Positions 35,809 through 44,959 of a stretch of 64,000 nt of DNA are shown here, piece by piece. Positions within the stretch are counted from its first letter, which is position 1. The number at the start of each line of letters is the position of its first letter. The stretch is from Actinomadura craniellae (GTDB taxonomy: Bacteria > Actinomycetota > Actinomycetes > Streptosporangiales > Streptosporangiaceae): assembly GCF_003289645.1 (NCBI RefSeq), contig NZ_QLYX01000014.1, positions 1-64,000 of the forward strand, written 5' to 3'. A program made the translations under genes and the position numbers. The notes beneath the pieces are model-generated. The model saw only the letters and a list, made by a program, of their open reading frames with translations. It did no database searches and was not told the origin of the DNA.

Positions 35809-36785
35809 GAGGTACCACCGCCCGCGTCCATGGCGTGCCGGCCGCGCAGCGGCGGGGCGCCCGTGCCCTGCCAGCTCGCCACCGTGGCCGGCACCTGGGC
35901 CGGAACGCCCGGCTGGTCCCGGGGCGTACCCATGATCCGTTGCGGCAGGTCGTACCGGGCCAGCCGGCGCAGCCACAGGAACCCGGCGGTGTACAGGGCG
36001 ATCACGCCGACCAGCACCGCCTGGCCGAGCACGCTGTCGTACGGCTCGACGTATTCGGGGTTGAACACCGCCAGCAGCAGCGCCACCCCCGCGGAGAAGC
36101 CCACGACGATCTGCACGCTGCGCCGGGTGGTCCGGCGGTCGGCCTCGACCCGGCGGCGCATGTCGAGCTCGGCCCGGGCGGAGCCGGCCAGCGCGCCCAG
36201 CATGTCGCGCAGGCCGGGGCCGCGCAGCCGGGCGTTGAGCATCAGCGCGCCGATCACCAGGTCGGCGGAGGAGTCGTCGAGGTCGTCGGCGAACCGGCGC
36301 AGCGCCTCCGGCAGCGGCATCCGGGTGTGCATCCGGTCGACCAGGGTGCGCAGGTCCGGCTGGAGCACCGGGGCCGCGGCGCGCAGCGAGGCCGGGATCG
36401 CCTGTTCCAGGCCGACCGCGCCGGCGATGGTGTCGCGCAGCGACTCGGTCCAGGCGGCCAGCGCCTCCAGCCGGGCCATCGCCTTGCGCTCCTCGGCCGC
36501 GCCGCCGCCGATGGTGTTCCAGGCGAAGACGAGCAGACCGGCGCCGATCGCGGCGACCGGCCACCGGGTGATCACCAGCACTCCGGCGCCGACCCCGATC
36601 GCGGCCGTCCCGCGGGTGCCGAGCGAGCGCACGATCTCCTCGCGGCTGCGCCGGGGGGTCGGCTTCCCGGGCCGGGCGGGCAGCCCGCGCAGGGCCACGA
36701 CCAGCAGTAACAGCCCGCCCCCTACCAGGGCTCCGGCGAGCACGGCCAGCAGGACGTCGGGCGTGGTCTGGGGGTTCACTGCCAC
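35805..36785 (-). CDS. tadB: Tad pilus inner-membrane platform protein TadB-like
   Basis: 326 residues, overlapping the end of tadA by ten bases. T2SF domain with LEALAAWTESLRDTIAGAVGLEQAI and ALNARLRGPGLRDMLGALAG-like elements at about 107-225. Membrane helices are near 10-33, 60-90, 230-250 and 258-280. A C-terminal Gly/Pro-rich tail follows. TadB and TadC are paralogous partners in the Flp pilus platform. GTGA coupling with tadC. Confidence 0.9.
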   Translation of the reverse strand: MAVNPQTTPDVLLAVLAGALVGGGLLLLVVALRGLPARPGKPTPRRSREEIVRSLGTRGTAAIGVGAGVLVITRWPVAAIGAGLLVFAWNTIGGGAAEERKAMARLEALAAWTESLRDTIAGAVGLEQAIPASLRAAAPVLQPDLRTLVDRMHTRMPLPEALRRFADDLDDSSADLVIGALMLNARLRGPGLRDMLGALAGSARAELDMRRRVEADRRTTRRSVQIVVGFSAGVALLLAVFNPEYVEPYDSVLGQAVLVGVIALYTAGFLWLRRLARYDLPQRIMGTPRDQPGVPAQVPATVASWQGTGAPPLRGRHAMDAGGGTS

Positions 36786-38086
36786 ATCACCGCCCCCGGA
36801 CCGGCCGGGTGGTAGCCGAACTCGGCGAGGTCGTCCAGGCAGGAGATCGGCGCCCCGGGCACCGCGTGGCCGGTCGGCCCGGTGACGAACACCTCGCTGG
36901 ACAGCACCCGGCCGTCCACCCCGGTGACCTCGCGCACGCTCGACACGTAGCGCAGCAGCCGGCCGCCGCGCTGGTAGTCGTTGCGCTTCTCGATGAAGAC
37001 CACGAAGTCGATCGCGCCCGCGATCAGCATGTGGGTGGCCTCGATCGGCAGCCGTTCCTCGGACTGGATGGCGTAGGTGGCGACCCGGTTGAACACCTCG
37101 GAGGAGGAGTTGGCGTGGATCGTGGACAGCGACCCGTCGTTGCCCTGCGTCATCGCGTTCAGCATGGTGACGATCTCGTCGCCCAGCACCTCGCCGACGA
37201 TCACCCGGGACGGGTTCATCCGCAGCGACCGGCGGACCAGGTCGGCCATCGAGATGGCGCCCTCGCCCTCGGAGTTGGGCAGCCGCTGCTCGAACGCCAC
37301 GCAGTTGGGGTGCAGTTCGGGGAACTGGTCGAGGCCGAGTTCCAGCGCCCGCTCGACGGTGATGAGCCGTTCGCCCGGCGGAATCTCGTTGGCCAGGGCG
37401 CGCAGCAGGGTCGTCTTGCCCGCGTTGGTGGCGCCGGCGAGCATGATGTTCTTGCGGGCCGCGACGGCCGCCTTGAAGAACTGGCCGAGCTCGGGGCTGA
37501 GCGTGCCGTTGCCGATCAGGTCGGCGAGGAAGACCTTGCCCAGCCGGGCCCGCCTGATCGACAGCGCGGGCCGCATGGTCACGTCCATCACCGCGGAGAG
37601 CCGGGAGCCGTCGGGCAGCCGCAGGTCCAGCTCGGGGTTGGCGGTGTCGAACGGGCGGGACGACAGGCCGCTGTAGGCCGCCAGGATCTGGATGAGCTCG
37701 ACCAGTTCCTCGTCGCTCTCGGCGACCGGCTCGCCCATCACCTCCCGGCCGTCGGCGTAGCCGATGAACACCCGGTCGCAGCCGTTGACGTCGATGTTCT
37801 CGATCTCGGAGTCCTCCAGCAGCGGCTGCAACCGCCCCACGCCGAACAGCGCGGCGTGCACCCCGGCCGCCAGCGCCTCCTCCTCTTCGGCGTTGGGCGG
37901 GCGGCGGCCGGCGGTGATCTCGCCCCGGGCGAACTCCTCCAGCACCTGGGCGATCAGGGCGCGGGCGAACTGCCGCTCGTCCTCGCCGGACATGGGCGGC
38001 AACCCGGCGCCGGCGTCCAGCCGCCGCTGCTGGGCGAGCCGGTCACCGACCTCCTGGCGGAGCCGCTTGACGAGACCGTGGTCCAC
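36776..38086 (-). CDS. tadA: Tad/CpaF-family secretion ATPase
   Basis: 436 residues. Hexameric ATPase of type II/IV secretion and Flp pilus machines. The N-terminal domain has IENIDVNGCDRVFIGYADG. Walker A is GATNAGKTTLLR (about 219-230), the Asp box LITVERALEL, Walker B SRVIVGEVLGDE and the His box STIHANSSSEVFNR. The start is GTG 38086, one base after the tadZ stop. Motifs are complete, so the ATPase should be active. It ends inside the tadB start. Confidence 0.94.
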   Translation of the reverse strand: MDHGLVKRLRQEVGDRLAQQRRLDAGAGLPPMSGEDERQFARALIAQVLEEFARGEITAGRRPPNAEEEEALAAGVHAALFGVGRLQPLLEDSEIENIDVNGCDRVFIGYADGREVMGEPVAESDEELVELIQILAAYSGLSSRPFDTANPELDLRLPDGSRLSAVMDVTMRPALSIRRARLGKVFLADLIGNGTLSPELGQFFKAAVAARKNIMLAGATNAGKTTLLRALANEIPPGERLITVERALELGLDQFPELHPNCVAFEQRLPNSEGEGAISMADLVRRSLRMNPSRVIVGEVLGDEIVTMLNAMTQGNDGSLSTIHANSSSEVFNRVATYAIQSEERLPIEATHMLIAGAIDFVVFIEKRNDYQRGGRLLRYVSSVREVTGVDGRVLSSEVFVTGPTGHAVPGAPISCLDDLAEFGYHPAGPGAVMWQ

Positions 38087-38914
38087 TTACCGCTCCCTTT
38101 CCGGCGCGTACAGGGAGCGGCCGGGTACCCGGCCGTTGGCGGTGTGCAGCGGGGCCATCCGGGCGGCGATGTTCCCGGCCAGCTCGCGCGCCGACCTGAT
38201 CAGCAGTGACCGGTCGAGCCGCCCGCCCCACTGGCCGCGCAGCATCTCGGCGCCCTTGGGGTCGAGCGCGAACCCGCCGAGCACGGTCGCGGAGAGCTGG
38301 GCGTTGGTCACGATGCGCTCGACTTCGGCGATCGAACCGCGGAAGTCGCGCGGGTCGGCGATCACCACCACTCCGATCGGCGGGGTCCCGCGCAGTTCCT
38401 CCTGCAGCGCCGAGACGCGTTCGCGCAGGTGGGCGACCTGTTCGAGGGTCGGCCGGGTGAACAGCACGACCAGGTCGGCCGAGCGCAGCAGGTCCAGGGC
38501 CGAGCCGCCCGCGCCGAGCCGCCCGCAGTCGGCCAGCACGTCGACCGGGGCCAGCCCGGCGAACGCCCGGCCCAGCGGGCCCCACAGCCAGGTCATCGCG
38601 TGGGCCTGCTCGGCGTTGGTGGTGCCGATCAGCACGTCGAGACCGCCGACCAGCCGCTGGCAGTGCTCGCCGATCTGGTCGGGGCGCAGCCCGCGGCGGG
38701 CCGTCGCGGCCAGGCTGAGCAGGCCCCGGGCCGGGTTGAGCACGCCGCCCGACTGGTTGCCGGCGCCCTCGGCGGGCAGCCGGTAGACCAGGTCGCCGCC
38801 CGACTGGTCGCACTCGGCGACCAGCACCGGGCGGGGCCAGACCGCGCCCAGCGCGACGGCCGCCGTGGTGACGCCGGGCGCCCCCTTGTCGGCCGCGAGC
38901 GCGATGAGTGCCAC
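38087..38914 (-). CDS. TadZ/CpaE-like P-loop (MinD/ParA family) localisation protein
   Basis: 275 residues from GTG 38914. MinD/ParA fold: deviant Walker A DKGAPGVTTAA at 9-19, where the usual signature lysine is kept (K10) but the GKT core lacks lysine, DQSGGDLVYRL as the A' region, and VDVLADCGRLG as Walker B. In Flp systems TadZ positions the machine at the pole. The degraded Walker A may mean weak or no ATPase activity. The gene is directly between the CpaB-like and tadA genes with spacings of two and zero bases. Confidence 0.85.
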   Translation of the reverse strand: MALIALAADKGAPGVTTAAVALGAVWPRPVLVAECDQSGGDLVYRLPAEGAGNQSGGVLNPARGLLSLAATARRGLRPDQIGEHCQRLVGGLDVLIGTTNAEQAHAMTWLWGPLGRAFAGLAPVDVLADCGRLGAGGSALDLLRSADLVVLFTRPTLEQVAHLRERVSALQEELRGTPPIGVVVIADPRDFRGSIAEVERIVTNAQLSATVLGGFALDPKGAEMLRGQWGGRLDRSLLIRSARELAGNIAARMAPLHTANGRVPGRSLYAPERER

Positions 38915-38916
38915 GG

Positions 38917-39729
38917 TCAGCCCCCCACCGGCGGCGAGGACAGGCCGGGGCTCGGTGAGACGGGCTGCCGCGGGGCCTGCTGGACCGGGGGCTGCTGCGC
39001 CGGTGGCTGCTGGCCGGCGGGCGGCACCGTCGTCCCGGTGGGGATCACCGCGACCGCGATCGCGCCCGCGGACGCCGCCTGGGTCACCAGCGGCGCCTGG
39101 GCGGGCGGCACCGCCACCGAGACGGTCACCTGCTCGCCGCGCACCGTGCCCTCGCGCCCGTCCCCGCCGACGTCGTAGACGATCGCCTCCTCGGCGAGCA
39201 CCGCTCCGGGGCGCGGCCCACCGCTGGCGGCGGTGCCCACCGCGTACAGGCTGACCCGCAGGCCGGGCCGCAGCCCGTTGGCGGGCATCTGCCCGGGCTT
39301 GAGGGCCAGTCCGACGATCAGCCGGCCCCGGATCGCGTCGTTGGTGCCGCTGACCATCCCGTTGGTCAGCAGCGCCCCCCGCACCAGCGGGACGGCCGCG
39401 TACGCCTGGGTGACCTTGTGCCGCTCGGACCAGCGGATGTACGCGATGCCGGTGTCACCGATCTGCACCTCTTCCAGGGCGCTCGCCGGGATCTGCTGCC
39501 CGGCCGCCACCGGCTGGGCGATCCGCACCGCCGAGACCCGCTGCCCGCTCGCCATCACCAGGTAGGCGCTGGCGAGGGCGCCGCCGATGATGAGTAGCAC
39601 GGCGAGGGCCGCCAGCGCGGGCTTGCGCTCGCGCGGCGGGACGGGCAACCGCTGCCCGGCGCCGGACCCCAGCCCGGTGCGTCCGAGTGCCGCCGGATTG
39701 CCCGGGGCGGTCGTTTGACTGCTTTTCAT
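38917..39729 (-). CDS. SAF-domain protein (CpaB/RcpC-like)
   Basis: 270 residues from ATG 39729 with GGAG eleven bases upstream. One membrane helix (about 37-60) follows a short cytoplasmic region; the SAF domain (about 70-135, VSAVRIAQPVAAGQQIPASALEE-type) and a following beta-rich domain are exported. A Pro/Gln-rich C-terminus ends the protein. CpaB/RcpC proteins line or stabilise the Flp pilus path. First gene of the operon and divergent from the FtsK-type ATPase across 277 bases. Confidence 0.85.
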   Translation of the reverse strand: MKSSQTTAPGNPAALGRTGLGSGAGQRLPVPPRERKPALAALAVLLIIGGALASAYLVMASGQRVSAVRIAQPVAAGQQIPASALEEVQIGDTGIAYIRWSERHKVTQAYAAVPLVRGALLTNGMVSGTNDAIRGRLIVGLALKPGQMPANGLRPGLRVSLYAVGTAASGGPRPGAVLAEEAIVYDVGGDGREGTVRGEQVTVSVAVPPAQAPLVTQAASAGAIAVAVIPTGTTVPPAGQQPPAQQPPVQQAPRQPVSPSPGLSSPPVGG

Positions 39730-39825
39730 CGCTGAGGCAACTCCGAGGTGCGCGTACGGCCGCAGCGACCCATGCTTGCCGGGTCTGCGACGCCCCGTCA
39801 ATGGATTCGGTGAGGTGAAGCCATG

Positions 39826-39987
39826 CCGTAACCCGGTGTATGCCGGTGACCAGCCGATTCGACGATCACCTGCCCCCTGACACCGGTCACGGTGGAAACT
39901 GACAGTCACGGCCGTAACTCCGTAACCGCCGTGCCGCACGCGGTCGGCGCGCAGTCTCTAAGCTGGCGGAGCGGGTTTCGGTAACGG
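39826..39987. promoter_or_regulatory. Repeated CCGTAAC motifs in the tad / FtsK-ATPase divergent region
   Basis: The 277-base intergenic region has CCGTAAC at 39826-39832, 39912-39918 and 39920-39926 (the last two in tandem, 8 bases apart), plus an inverted-orientation-like CGGTAACGG at 39979-39987. Such clustered short repeats suggest binding sites for one regulator of the divergent genes. A -10 like TAAGCT lies near 39958. Confidence 0.4.
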
Positions 39988-40006
39988 CGCGAAAACGGAG
40001 GGGTGA

Positions 40007-43000
40007 ATGCGCATCTCGCTCACCGCGCTGACCGGTCAGGGGCCACGGGACATCGTGATCAATGCCGATTCCGATTTGACCGTCGGGACCATGGCGCAGT
40101 CGCTATTCCGGGTGTTGAACGACGATTCCCGCACTGAAATCGGACAATTGACCCAGGTCAAGCCTGCTTTCCGGTTGTGGACGGACGGCCGGATGCTCGA
40201 CCCCCAGGCCCGGGTGGTGCGTGAGCTGCGTGACGGCGCCGTGGTCACCGTGGAGTCCAGATCCGCTCCCGCGACCGTGCTGGCCGAGCCCACCGGGCTG
40301 GTGGAGGTCCGGGTCGCCGGCGGCCCCGCGGCGGGCGCGGTGCACCGGCTGGGGCTGGGCACCGCCACGCTCGGTAGCGGCGAGGACGTCGACATCCGGC
40401 TCACCGACCCCGGCGTCCCGGAGCGGTCGCTGCGCATCACCGTGCGGCGCGACCTCGTCACGGTCGAGACGTCGATGCGCACCGAGGCCGTCCTGGACGG
40501 GGTGCCGGTCGACGACAGCGCCGAGTGGCCGGTCGGCGGGATGCTCGCCGTCGGCTCGTCGGTGCTGACCCTGGCGCCGAGCACCGTCCCGGACACGCAC
40601 CTGGAACCGATGGACGACGGCGGGCTGGCGTTCAACCGGCCACCCCGGATCGACCCGTTCCGCCCGGCCCGCCGGCTGACGGTGCCGGAGCGGCCCGAGC
40701 GCAACCCGCGGGAGCGGCTGCGGCTGTTCGGTGCGCTGCTGTTTTCCGCGTTCGGGCTGGTCATGGCCGTGGTGCTGGACCAGTGGTGGTGGGCGCTGCT
40801 CGCACTGAGCTGGCCGCTGCTGGTGGTCGGCGAGTGGATCGGCGACCGGCTGTACGGGCGCAAGACGTACAAGAAGGCGATGAAGGAGTACCTCCGGCGC
40901 AGCGCCGAGTTCGACACCGCGCTGGAGGAGCTGCGGCGGGCCGACGAGGCCGACCGGCGGTCGCTGTCCCCCGATCCCGCCGAGGTGCTGCTGACCGCCA
41001 CCGGGCCCCGGCGGCGGCTGTGGGAGCGCCGCGCCGCCGATCCCGACGCCCTGCACCTGCGCGTCGGCCTGGCCGACCTGCCCGCCGAGATCGAGCTGAC
41101 CGACGGTGCCCCGCCGCCGGTCGCGCGCACCGTCCCGCTGCCGCTGTCGCTGCCGGAGCTGGGGGTGGTCGGGCTGACCGGGCCCCGGCCGGCCTCCCGC
41201 GGGCTGGCCCGCTGGCTGGTCGCGCAGGCGGCGACGCTGCACAGCCCGCGCGACCTGATGATCGTGGTGCTGTCGGCGGAGGACGACGGCGCCGAGCACT
41301 GGAACTGGGTGCGCTGGCTGCCGCACTGCGCGCCGCGCGAGGGCGAGGAGTGCGTGGCGCTGGTGGGCGCCGACCCCGAGTCCGTGGCGCAGCGGGTCAC
41401 CGAACTGGCGATCCGCATCACCGAGCGGCGCCGGTCCGGAACGTCCCCCTACAACATCCTGGTGGTGCTCGACGGGGCCCGGATGCTGCGCCGGGTGCCG
41501 GGCATGCCGCAGGTGCTGGCCCGGGGCGCCGAGCTGGGGCTGTACGCGATCTGCCTGGACGACGAGGAGCGGCTGCTGCCCGAGGAGTGCTCGGCGGTGG
41601 CGGCCCTGGAACCGGGCGGGACGCTGCGGCTGCGCGGGCACGACCTCGACACCGTCGGCACGGTCCTGGCCGACCAGGTCTCCGCCGCGTGGTGCGACCG
41701 GCTGGCCCGGGCGCTCGCCCCGGTCCGCGACGTCTCCCGCGAGGACGACTCGACGGCGGCGCTCCCCGCCCAGGTGCGGCTGCTGGACCTGCTGGACGCG
41801 CCCGACCCGACCGCCGAGCGCGTGCTGGCCGGCTGGGCGGAGGGCGGCCGGTCCACCCGGGTGCCGGTCGGGCTGGCCGCCGACGGCCCCTTCTTCGTCG
41901 ACCTGCGGGCCGACGGCCCGCACGGCCTGGTCGCCGGGACGACCGGCGCAGGCAAGTCGGAGCTGCTACAGACGCTGATCGCGTCGCTGGCCGTGGCCAA
42001 CCGGCCCGACGAGATGACGTTCGTACTGATCGACTACAAGGGCGGCGCGGCGTTCAAGGACTGCGCGGCGCTGCCGCACACCGTGGGCATGGTGACCGAC
42101 CTCGACGGGCACCTGACCGAGCGGGCGCTGGAGTCGCTGGCCGCCGAGCTGCGCCGGCGCGAGGAAGTCCTGCTGGGCGCCGGGGCCAAGGACGTCGAGG
42201 ACTACAACGAGCTGCGCGACGGGGGCGAGCCGCTGCCCGCGATGCCCCGGCTGGTGCTGGTGATCGACGAGTTCGCCACCCTGGTCGCCGAGCTGCCCGA
42301 CTTCGTGGCCGGGCTGGTCGACATCGGGCGGCGGGGCCGGTCGCTCGGGGTGCACCTGCTGCTGGCCACCCAGCGGCCGGCCGGGGTGGTGACCGCCGAG
42401 ATCCGGGCCAACACCAACCTGCGGATCGCGCTGCGGGTCACCGACGCCGACGAGTCCACCGACGTGCTGGACGACCCCGCCGCGGCGGGCATCGCCAAGT
42501 CCACCCCGGGCCGGTGCCACGTCCGTTCGGGGGCCGGGGCGGTGACCGCGGTGCAGTCGGCCCGGATCGGCGGGCGGCGGCCCGGTAGTGCCGATCCCGG
42601 CGAGACCTCCGTGCTGGCGCTGCCCTGGCAGGGGCTGGGCCGGGCGCTGCCGTCGTCCCGCCGCGCGGCCGACGACGGCGGGACGGTGACGGACCTGGCC
42701 GTGCTGGTGCGCGCGGTCGGCGAGGCGGCCCGGCGGGCGGGGCTGACCCGGATGCCGCCACCGTGGCTGGACTCGCTGCCCGAGCGGGTGCGGCTGTCGG
42801 CCCGCACCGCGGCGGGCGGGTCGGTGGTGGACGTGCCACCGGTCGAGTTCGGGGTGACCGACCTGCCGGAGTCGCAGTCGCGCGCACCGCTGGCGCTCGA
42901 CCTGGTCGGCGGCGGGCACCTGTACGTGGCCGGCTCCCCCGGATCGGGGCGGTCCACCACGCTGCGGTCGCTGGCCGGGGCGCTGGCGGCGGCCTGCTCC

Positions 43001-44383
43001 CCCTACGACGCGCACCTGTACGCGATCGACTGCGGGGGCGGCGCGCTGCTGCCGCTGGCGGCGCTGCCGCACTGCGGCGCGGTGGTCGGCCGCGACCAGC
43101 TCGACCGGGTGGAGCGGCTGCTGGCGGCGCTGGCCGCCGAGGTCGGGCGGCGGCAGCGGCTGCTCGCGGAGGCCGGGTTCGCGTCGCTGGCCGAGCAGCG
43201 CGCCACGGTGCCGGCCACCGAACGGCTGCCCTGGATGGTGCTGCTGCTCGACCGGTGGGAGGGGTTCCTCGCCGCGTTCGAGCACTACGACTACGGGCGG
43301 CTGGCCGACACGCTGCTGCACCTGCTGCGGGAGGGCTCCTCGGTGGGCCTGCGCGCGGTGTTCACCGGCGACCGGTCCGGGCTGGGCGGGCCGCTGTCGA
43401 CCGTGTTCGACCGGCGGCTGGTGCTGCGGATGGCCGACCCCGCCGACTACGGGTTCGCCGGGCTGCAGGAGCGGCAGGTGCCGTCCTGGATGCCGCCCGG
43501 CCGGGCGCTGGAGACGCTGGGCCCGGGCCGCCCGCTGCGCGAGTCGCAGATCGGCCTGCTGGCGGACGACCCCACCGGCCCGGCGCAGGTGGCGGCGCTG
43601 CAGTCGCTGGCCCGGGCCGCCGCCGAGCGGTACGGCCGGCTGCCGCACCGGATGCGTCCCCTGCACGTGGACGAGCTGCCGGTCCAGGTCTCCTACGCCG
43701 AGGCGTTCGGGCTGGAGCCCGGCTTCCGGGCCCCGTCGCCGCTGTGGTCCCTGGTCGGGGTGGGCGGCGACACCCTCGCCCCCGTCGGGGTGGACCTGCT
43801 GGCCGAGGGCCCCGGGTACGTGGTGGCCGGGCCGCCCCGCTCGGGCCGCTCCACCACCCTGCTGACCATGGTGGCGTCGCTGCTCGACCCGGCGGTGGGC
43901 GGCGGGCTGGTCCCGGTGGTCCTGGTGACCCCGCGCCGCTCCCCGCTGTCGGCGCTGGCCGGCCGGCCCGGGGTGCTCGGCCCGCTGGACGCCTCCGCCA
44001 CCGAGGACGACCTGCTGGAGTTGCTGGAGCGCGAGCACCGTTACGTGGTGGTCGTCGACGACGCGGAACTGCTGGACGAGACGGAACTCGACGACGCCCT
44101 GTGCCGGGTGCTGCGCTCGGCCCGCGACGCCGAGCACGCGGTGATCCTGGCGGGCACCACCCAGGACCTCGGCCGCGGCTACCGGGGCTTCCTCTCCGAC
44201 TCCCGCCGCTCCCGCTCGGGGCTGCTGCTGGCGGTCGAGTCCCCCGACGACGGCGACCTCTTCGGCCTGCGCCTGCCGCGCAACACGACCGCCGCCGGCC
44301 CCCTCGGCCGTGGGCTGCACGTCGCCCTCGGTGTCTCCCAGCCGATCCAGGTCGCCCTTCCCCCGGAGGGGGATCCCAGCTGA
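40007..44383 (+). CDS. EccC/EssC-type FtsK-SpoIIIE ATPase with FHA domain
   Basis: 1458 residues with an ACGGAGGGG ribosome site. Residues 1-90 are a ubiquitin-like fold region, about 98-190 an FHA domain, 238-285 two membrane helices, then three FtsK/SpoIIIE ATPase domains. The first has an intact Walker A (GTTGAGKS, 644-651) and Walker B LVLVIDEFA. The second (GSPGSGRST, about 976) and third (GPPRSGRST, about 1275) have Arg in place of the Walker Lys, so probably only the first hydrolyses ATP efficiently. This is the motor of type VII secretion, which exports WXG100 proteins. No EccB, EccD, EccE or MycP is nearby; a WXG100 gene is 13 kb away. Confidence 0.9.
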   Translation: MRISLTALTGQGPRDIVINADSDLTVGTMAQSLFRVLNDDSRTEIGQLTQVKPAFRLWTDGRMLDPQARVVRELRDGAVVTVESRSAPATVLAEPTGLVEVRVAGGPAAGAVHRLGLGTATLGSGEDVDIRLTDPGVPERSLRITVRRDLVTVETSMRTEAVLDGVPVDDSAEWPVGGMLAVGSSVLTLAPSTVPDTHLEPMDDGGLAFNRPPRIDPFRPARRLTVPERPERNPRERLRLFGALLFSAFGLVMAVVLDQWWWALLALSWPLLVVGEWIGDRLYGRKTYKKAMKEYLRRSAEFDTALEELRRADEADRRSLSPDPAEVLLTATGPRRRLWERRAADPDALHLRVGLADLPAEIELTDGAPPPVARTVPLPLSLPELGVVGLTGPRPASRGLARWLVAQAATLHSPRDLMIVVLSAEDDGAEHWNWVRWLPHCAPREGEECVALVGADPESVAQRVTELAIRITERRRSGTSPYNILVVLDGARMLRRVPGMPQVLARGAELGLYAICLDDEERLLPEECSAVAALEPGGTLRLRGHDLDTVGTVLADQVSAAWCDRLARALAPVRDVSREDDSTAALPAQVRLLDLLDAPDPTAERVLAGWAEGGRSTRVPVGLAADGPFFVDLRADGPHGLVAGTTGAGKSELLQTLIASLAVANRPDEMTFVLIDYKGGAAFKDCAALPHTVGMVTDLDGHLTERALESLAAELRRREEVLLGAGAKDVEDYNELRDGGEPLPAMPRLVLVIDEFATLVAELPDFVAGLVDIGRRGRSLGVHLLLATQRPAGVVTAEIRANTNLRIALRVTDADESTDVLDDPAAAGIAKSTPGRCHVRSGAGAVTAVQSARIGGRRPGSADPGETSVLALPWQGLGRALPSSRRAADDGGTVTDLAVLVRAVGEAARRAGLTRMPPPWLDSLPERVRLSARTAAGGSVVDVPPVEFGVTDLPESQSRAPLALDLVGGGHLYVAGSPGSGRSTTLRSLAGALAAACSPYDAHLYAIDCGGGALLPLAALPHCGAVVGRDQLDRVERLLAALAAEVGRRQRLLAEAGFASLAEQRATVPATERLPWMVLLLDRWEGFLAAFEHYDYGRLADTLLHLLREGSSVGLRAVFTGDRSGLGGPLSTVFDRRLVLRMADPADYGFAGLQERQVPSWMPPGRALETLGPGRPLRESQIGLLADDPTGPAQVAALQSLARAAAERYGRLPHRMRPLHVDELPVQVSYAEAFGLEPGFRAPSPLWSLVGVGGDTLAPVGVDLLAEGPGYVVAGPPRSGRSTTLLTMVASLLDPAVGGGLVPVVLVTPRRSPLSALAGRPGVLGPLDASATEDDLLELLEREHRYVVVVDDAELLDETELDDALCRVLRSARDAEHAVILAGTTQDLGRGYRGFLSDSRRSRSGLLLAVESPDDGDLFGLRLPRNTTAAGPLGRGLHVALGVSQPIQVALPPEGDPS

Positions 44384-44543
44384 TCACGCCGGTATTTCCA
44401 CGGGATCACCAGGCAATGGAATTTAAAAGTCACCTATCCGGGTACGGCCCGCGTTGAATGGTGCTCAGAGGCACTGAGTGAGACGAAGGGGTCCCGCCTC
44501 CCGGGCGATGTCGGGCGCGGGTCCCACGACGGGGTGGACGACG

Positions 44544-44825
44544 ATGGGCACTGGCGACGAACGGGAACTGATCTTCGATCCGGCGTTTTTAACCGAGCGG
44601 CAGCGGGCGGGCCGTTCCTGCGTGGTGTGCCACAAGTCGTGGCCACGCCCCAGGGAGGACGTGGGGCGGCTGCCCGACGGGGCCCGGCTGTACGCCTGCC
44701 GCTCGTGCGCGGCGGCCCTGCCTCCCGCGGCACCGCCCCCCGCCGGCGGCTGGCGGGAGGCCGCGGACACCCCGCCACCGGACCGGCGGCTCGCCGGGGA
44801 GATCCCGCAGCAACGGTGTCCATGA
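44544..44825 (+). CDS. Small zinc-ribbon-like protein
   Basis: 93 residues from ATG 44544, preceded by GGGGTGGA. Two Cys pairs, SCVVCHKSW and YACRSCAAA, separated by about 22 residues with R-L-P-D-G-A between them, form a likely zinc ribbon. The remainder is Pro/Ala-rich. Such small proteins are often regulators or accessory factors, but no function can be assigned. It lies between the EccC-type ATPase and the NLR module. Its stop TGA overlaps an ATG (ATGA) of a 36-codon ORF. Confidence 0.6.
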   Translation: MGTGDERELIFDPAFLTERQRAGRSCVVCHKSWPRPREDVGRLPDGARLYACRSCAAALPPAAPPPAGGWREAADTPPPDRRLAGEIPQQRCP

Positions 44826-44932
44826 AATTCGGCACTTCGGGGAGAAGAAGGCTTTCGGTGATCTCCTCCCGCGACGCCCTACTTCTTGGGGAAGAGATTA
44901 CGTCTGAGTGGATCAGGCGATACCTTCGGTAA
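44822..44932 (+). CDS. 36-residue ORF translationally coupled to the zinc-ribbon gene
   Basis: An ATGA overlap with the preceding stop opens a 36-codon frame beginning MKFGTSGRRRLSV and ending EWIRRYLR. The peptide is basic, has no cysteine and could form an amphipathic helix at the C-terminus. It may be a real coupled microprotein or chance. No independent ribosome site is seen. Confidence 0.3.
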   Translation: MKFGTSGRRRLSVISSRDALLLGEEITSEWIRRYLR

Positions 44933-44959
44933 GACAGGGGTCGGGGCGAGGAGGGGTCG

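Noticed and set aside
44384-44543. Candidate terminator or RNA in the gap after the FtsK-type ATPase
   Set aside because: Only five-base stems (e.g. CTCAG/CTGAG) were found; nothing convincing.
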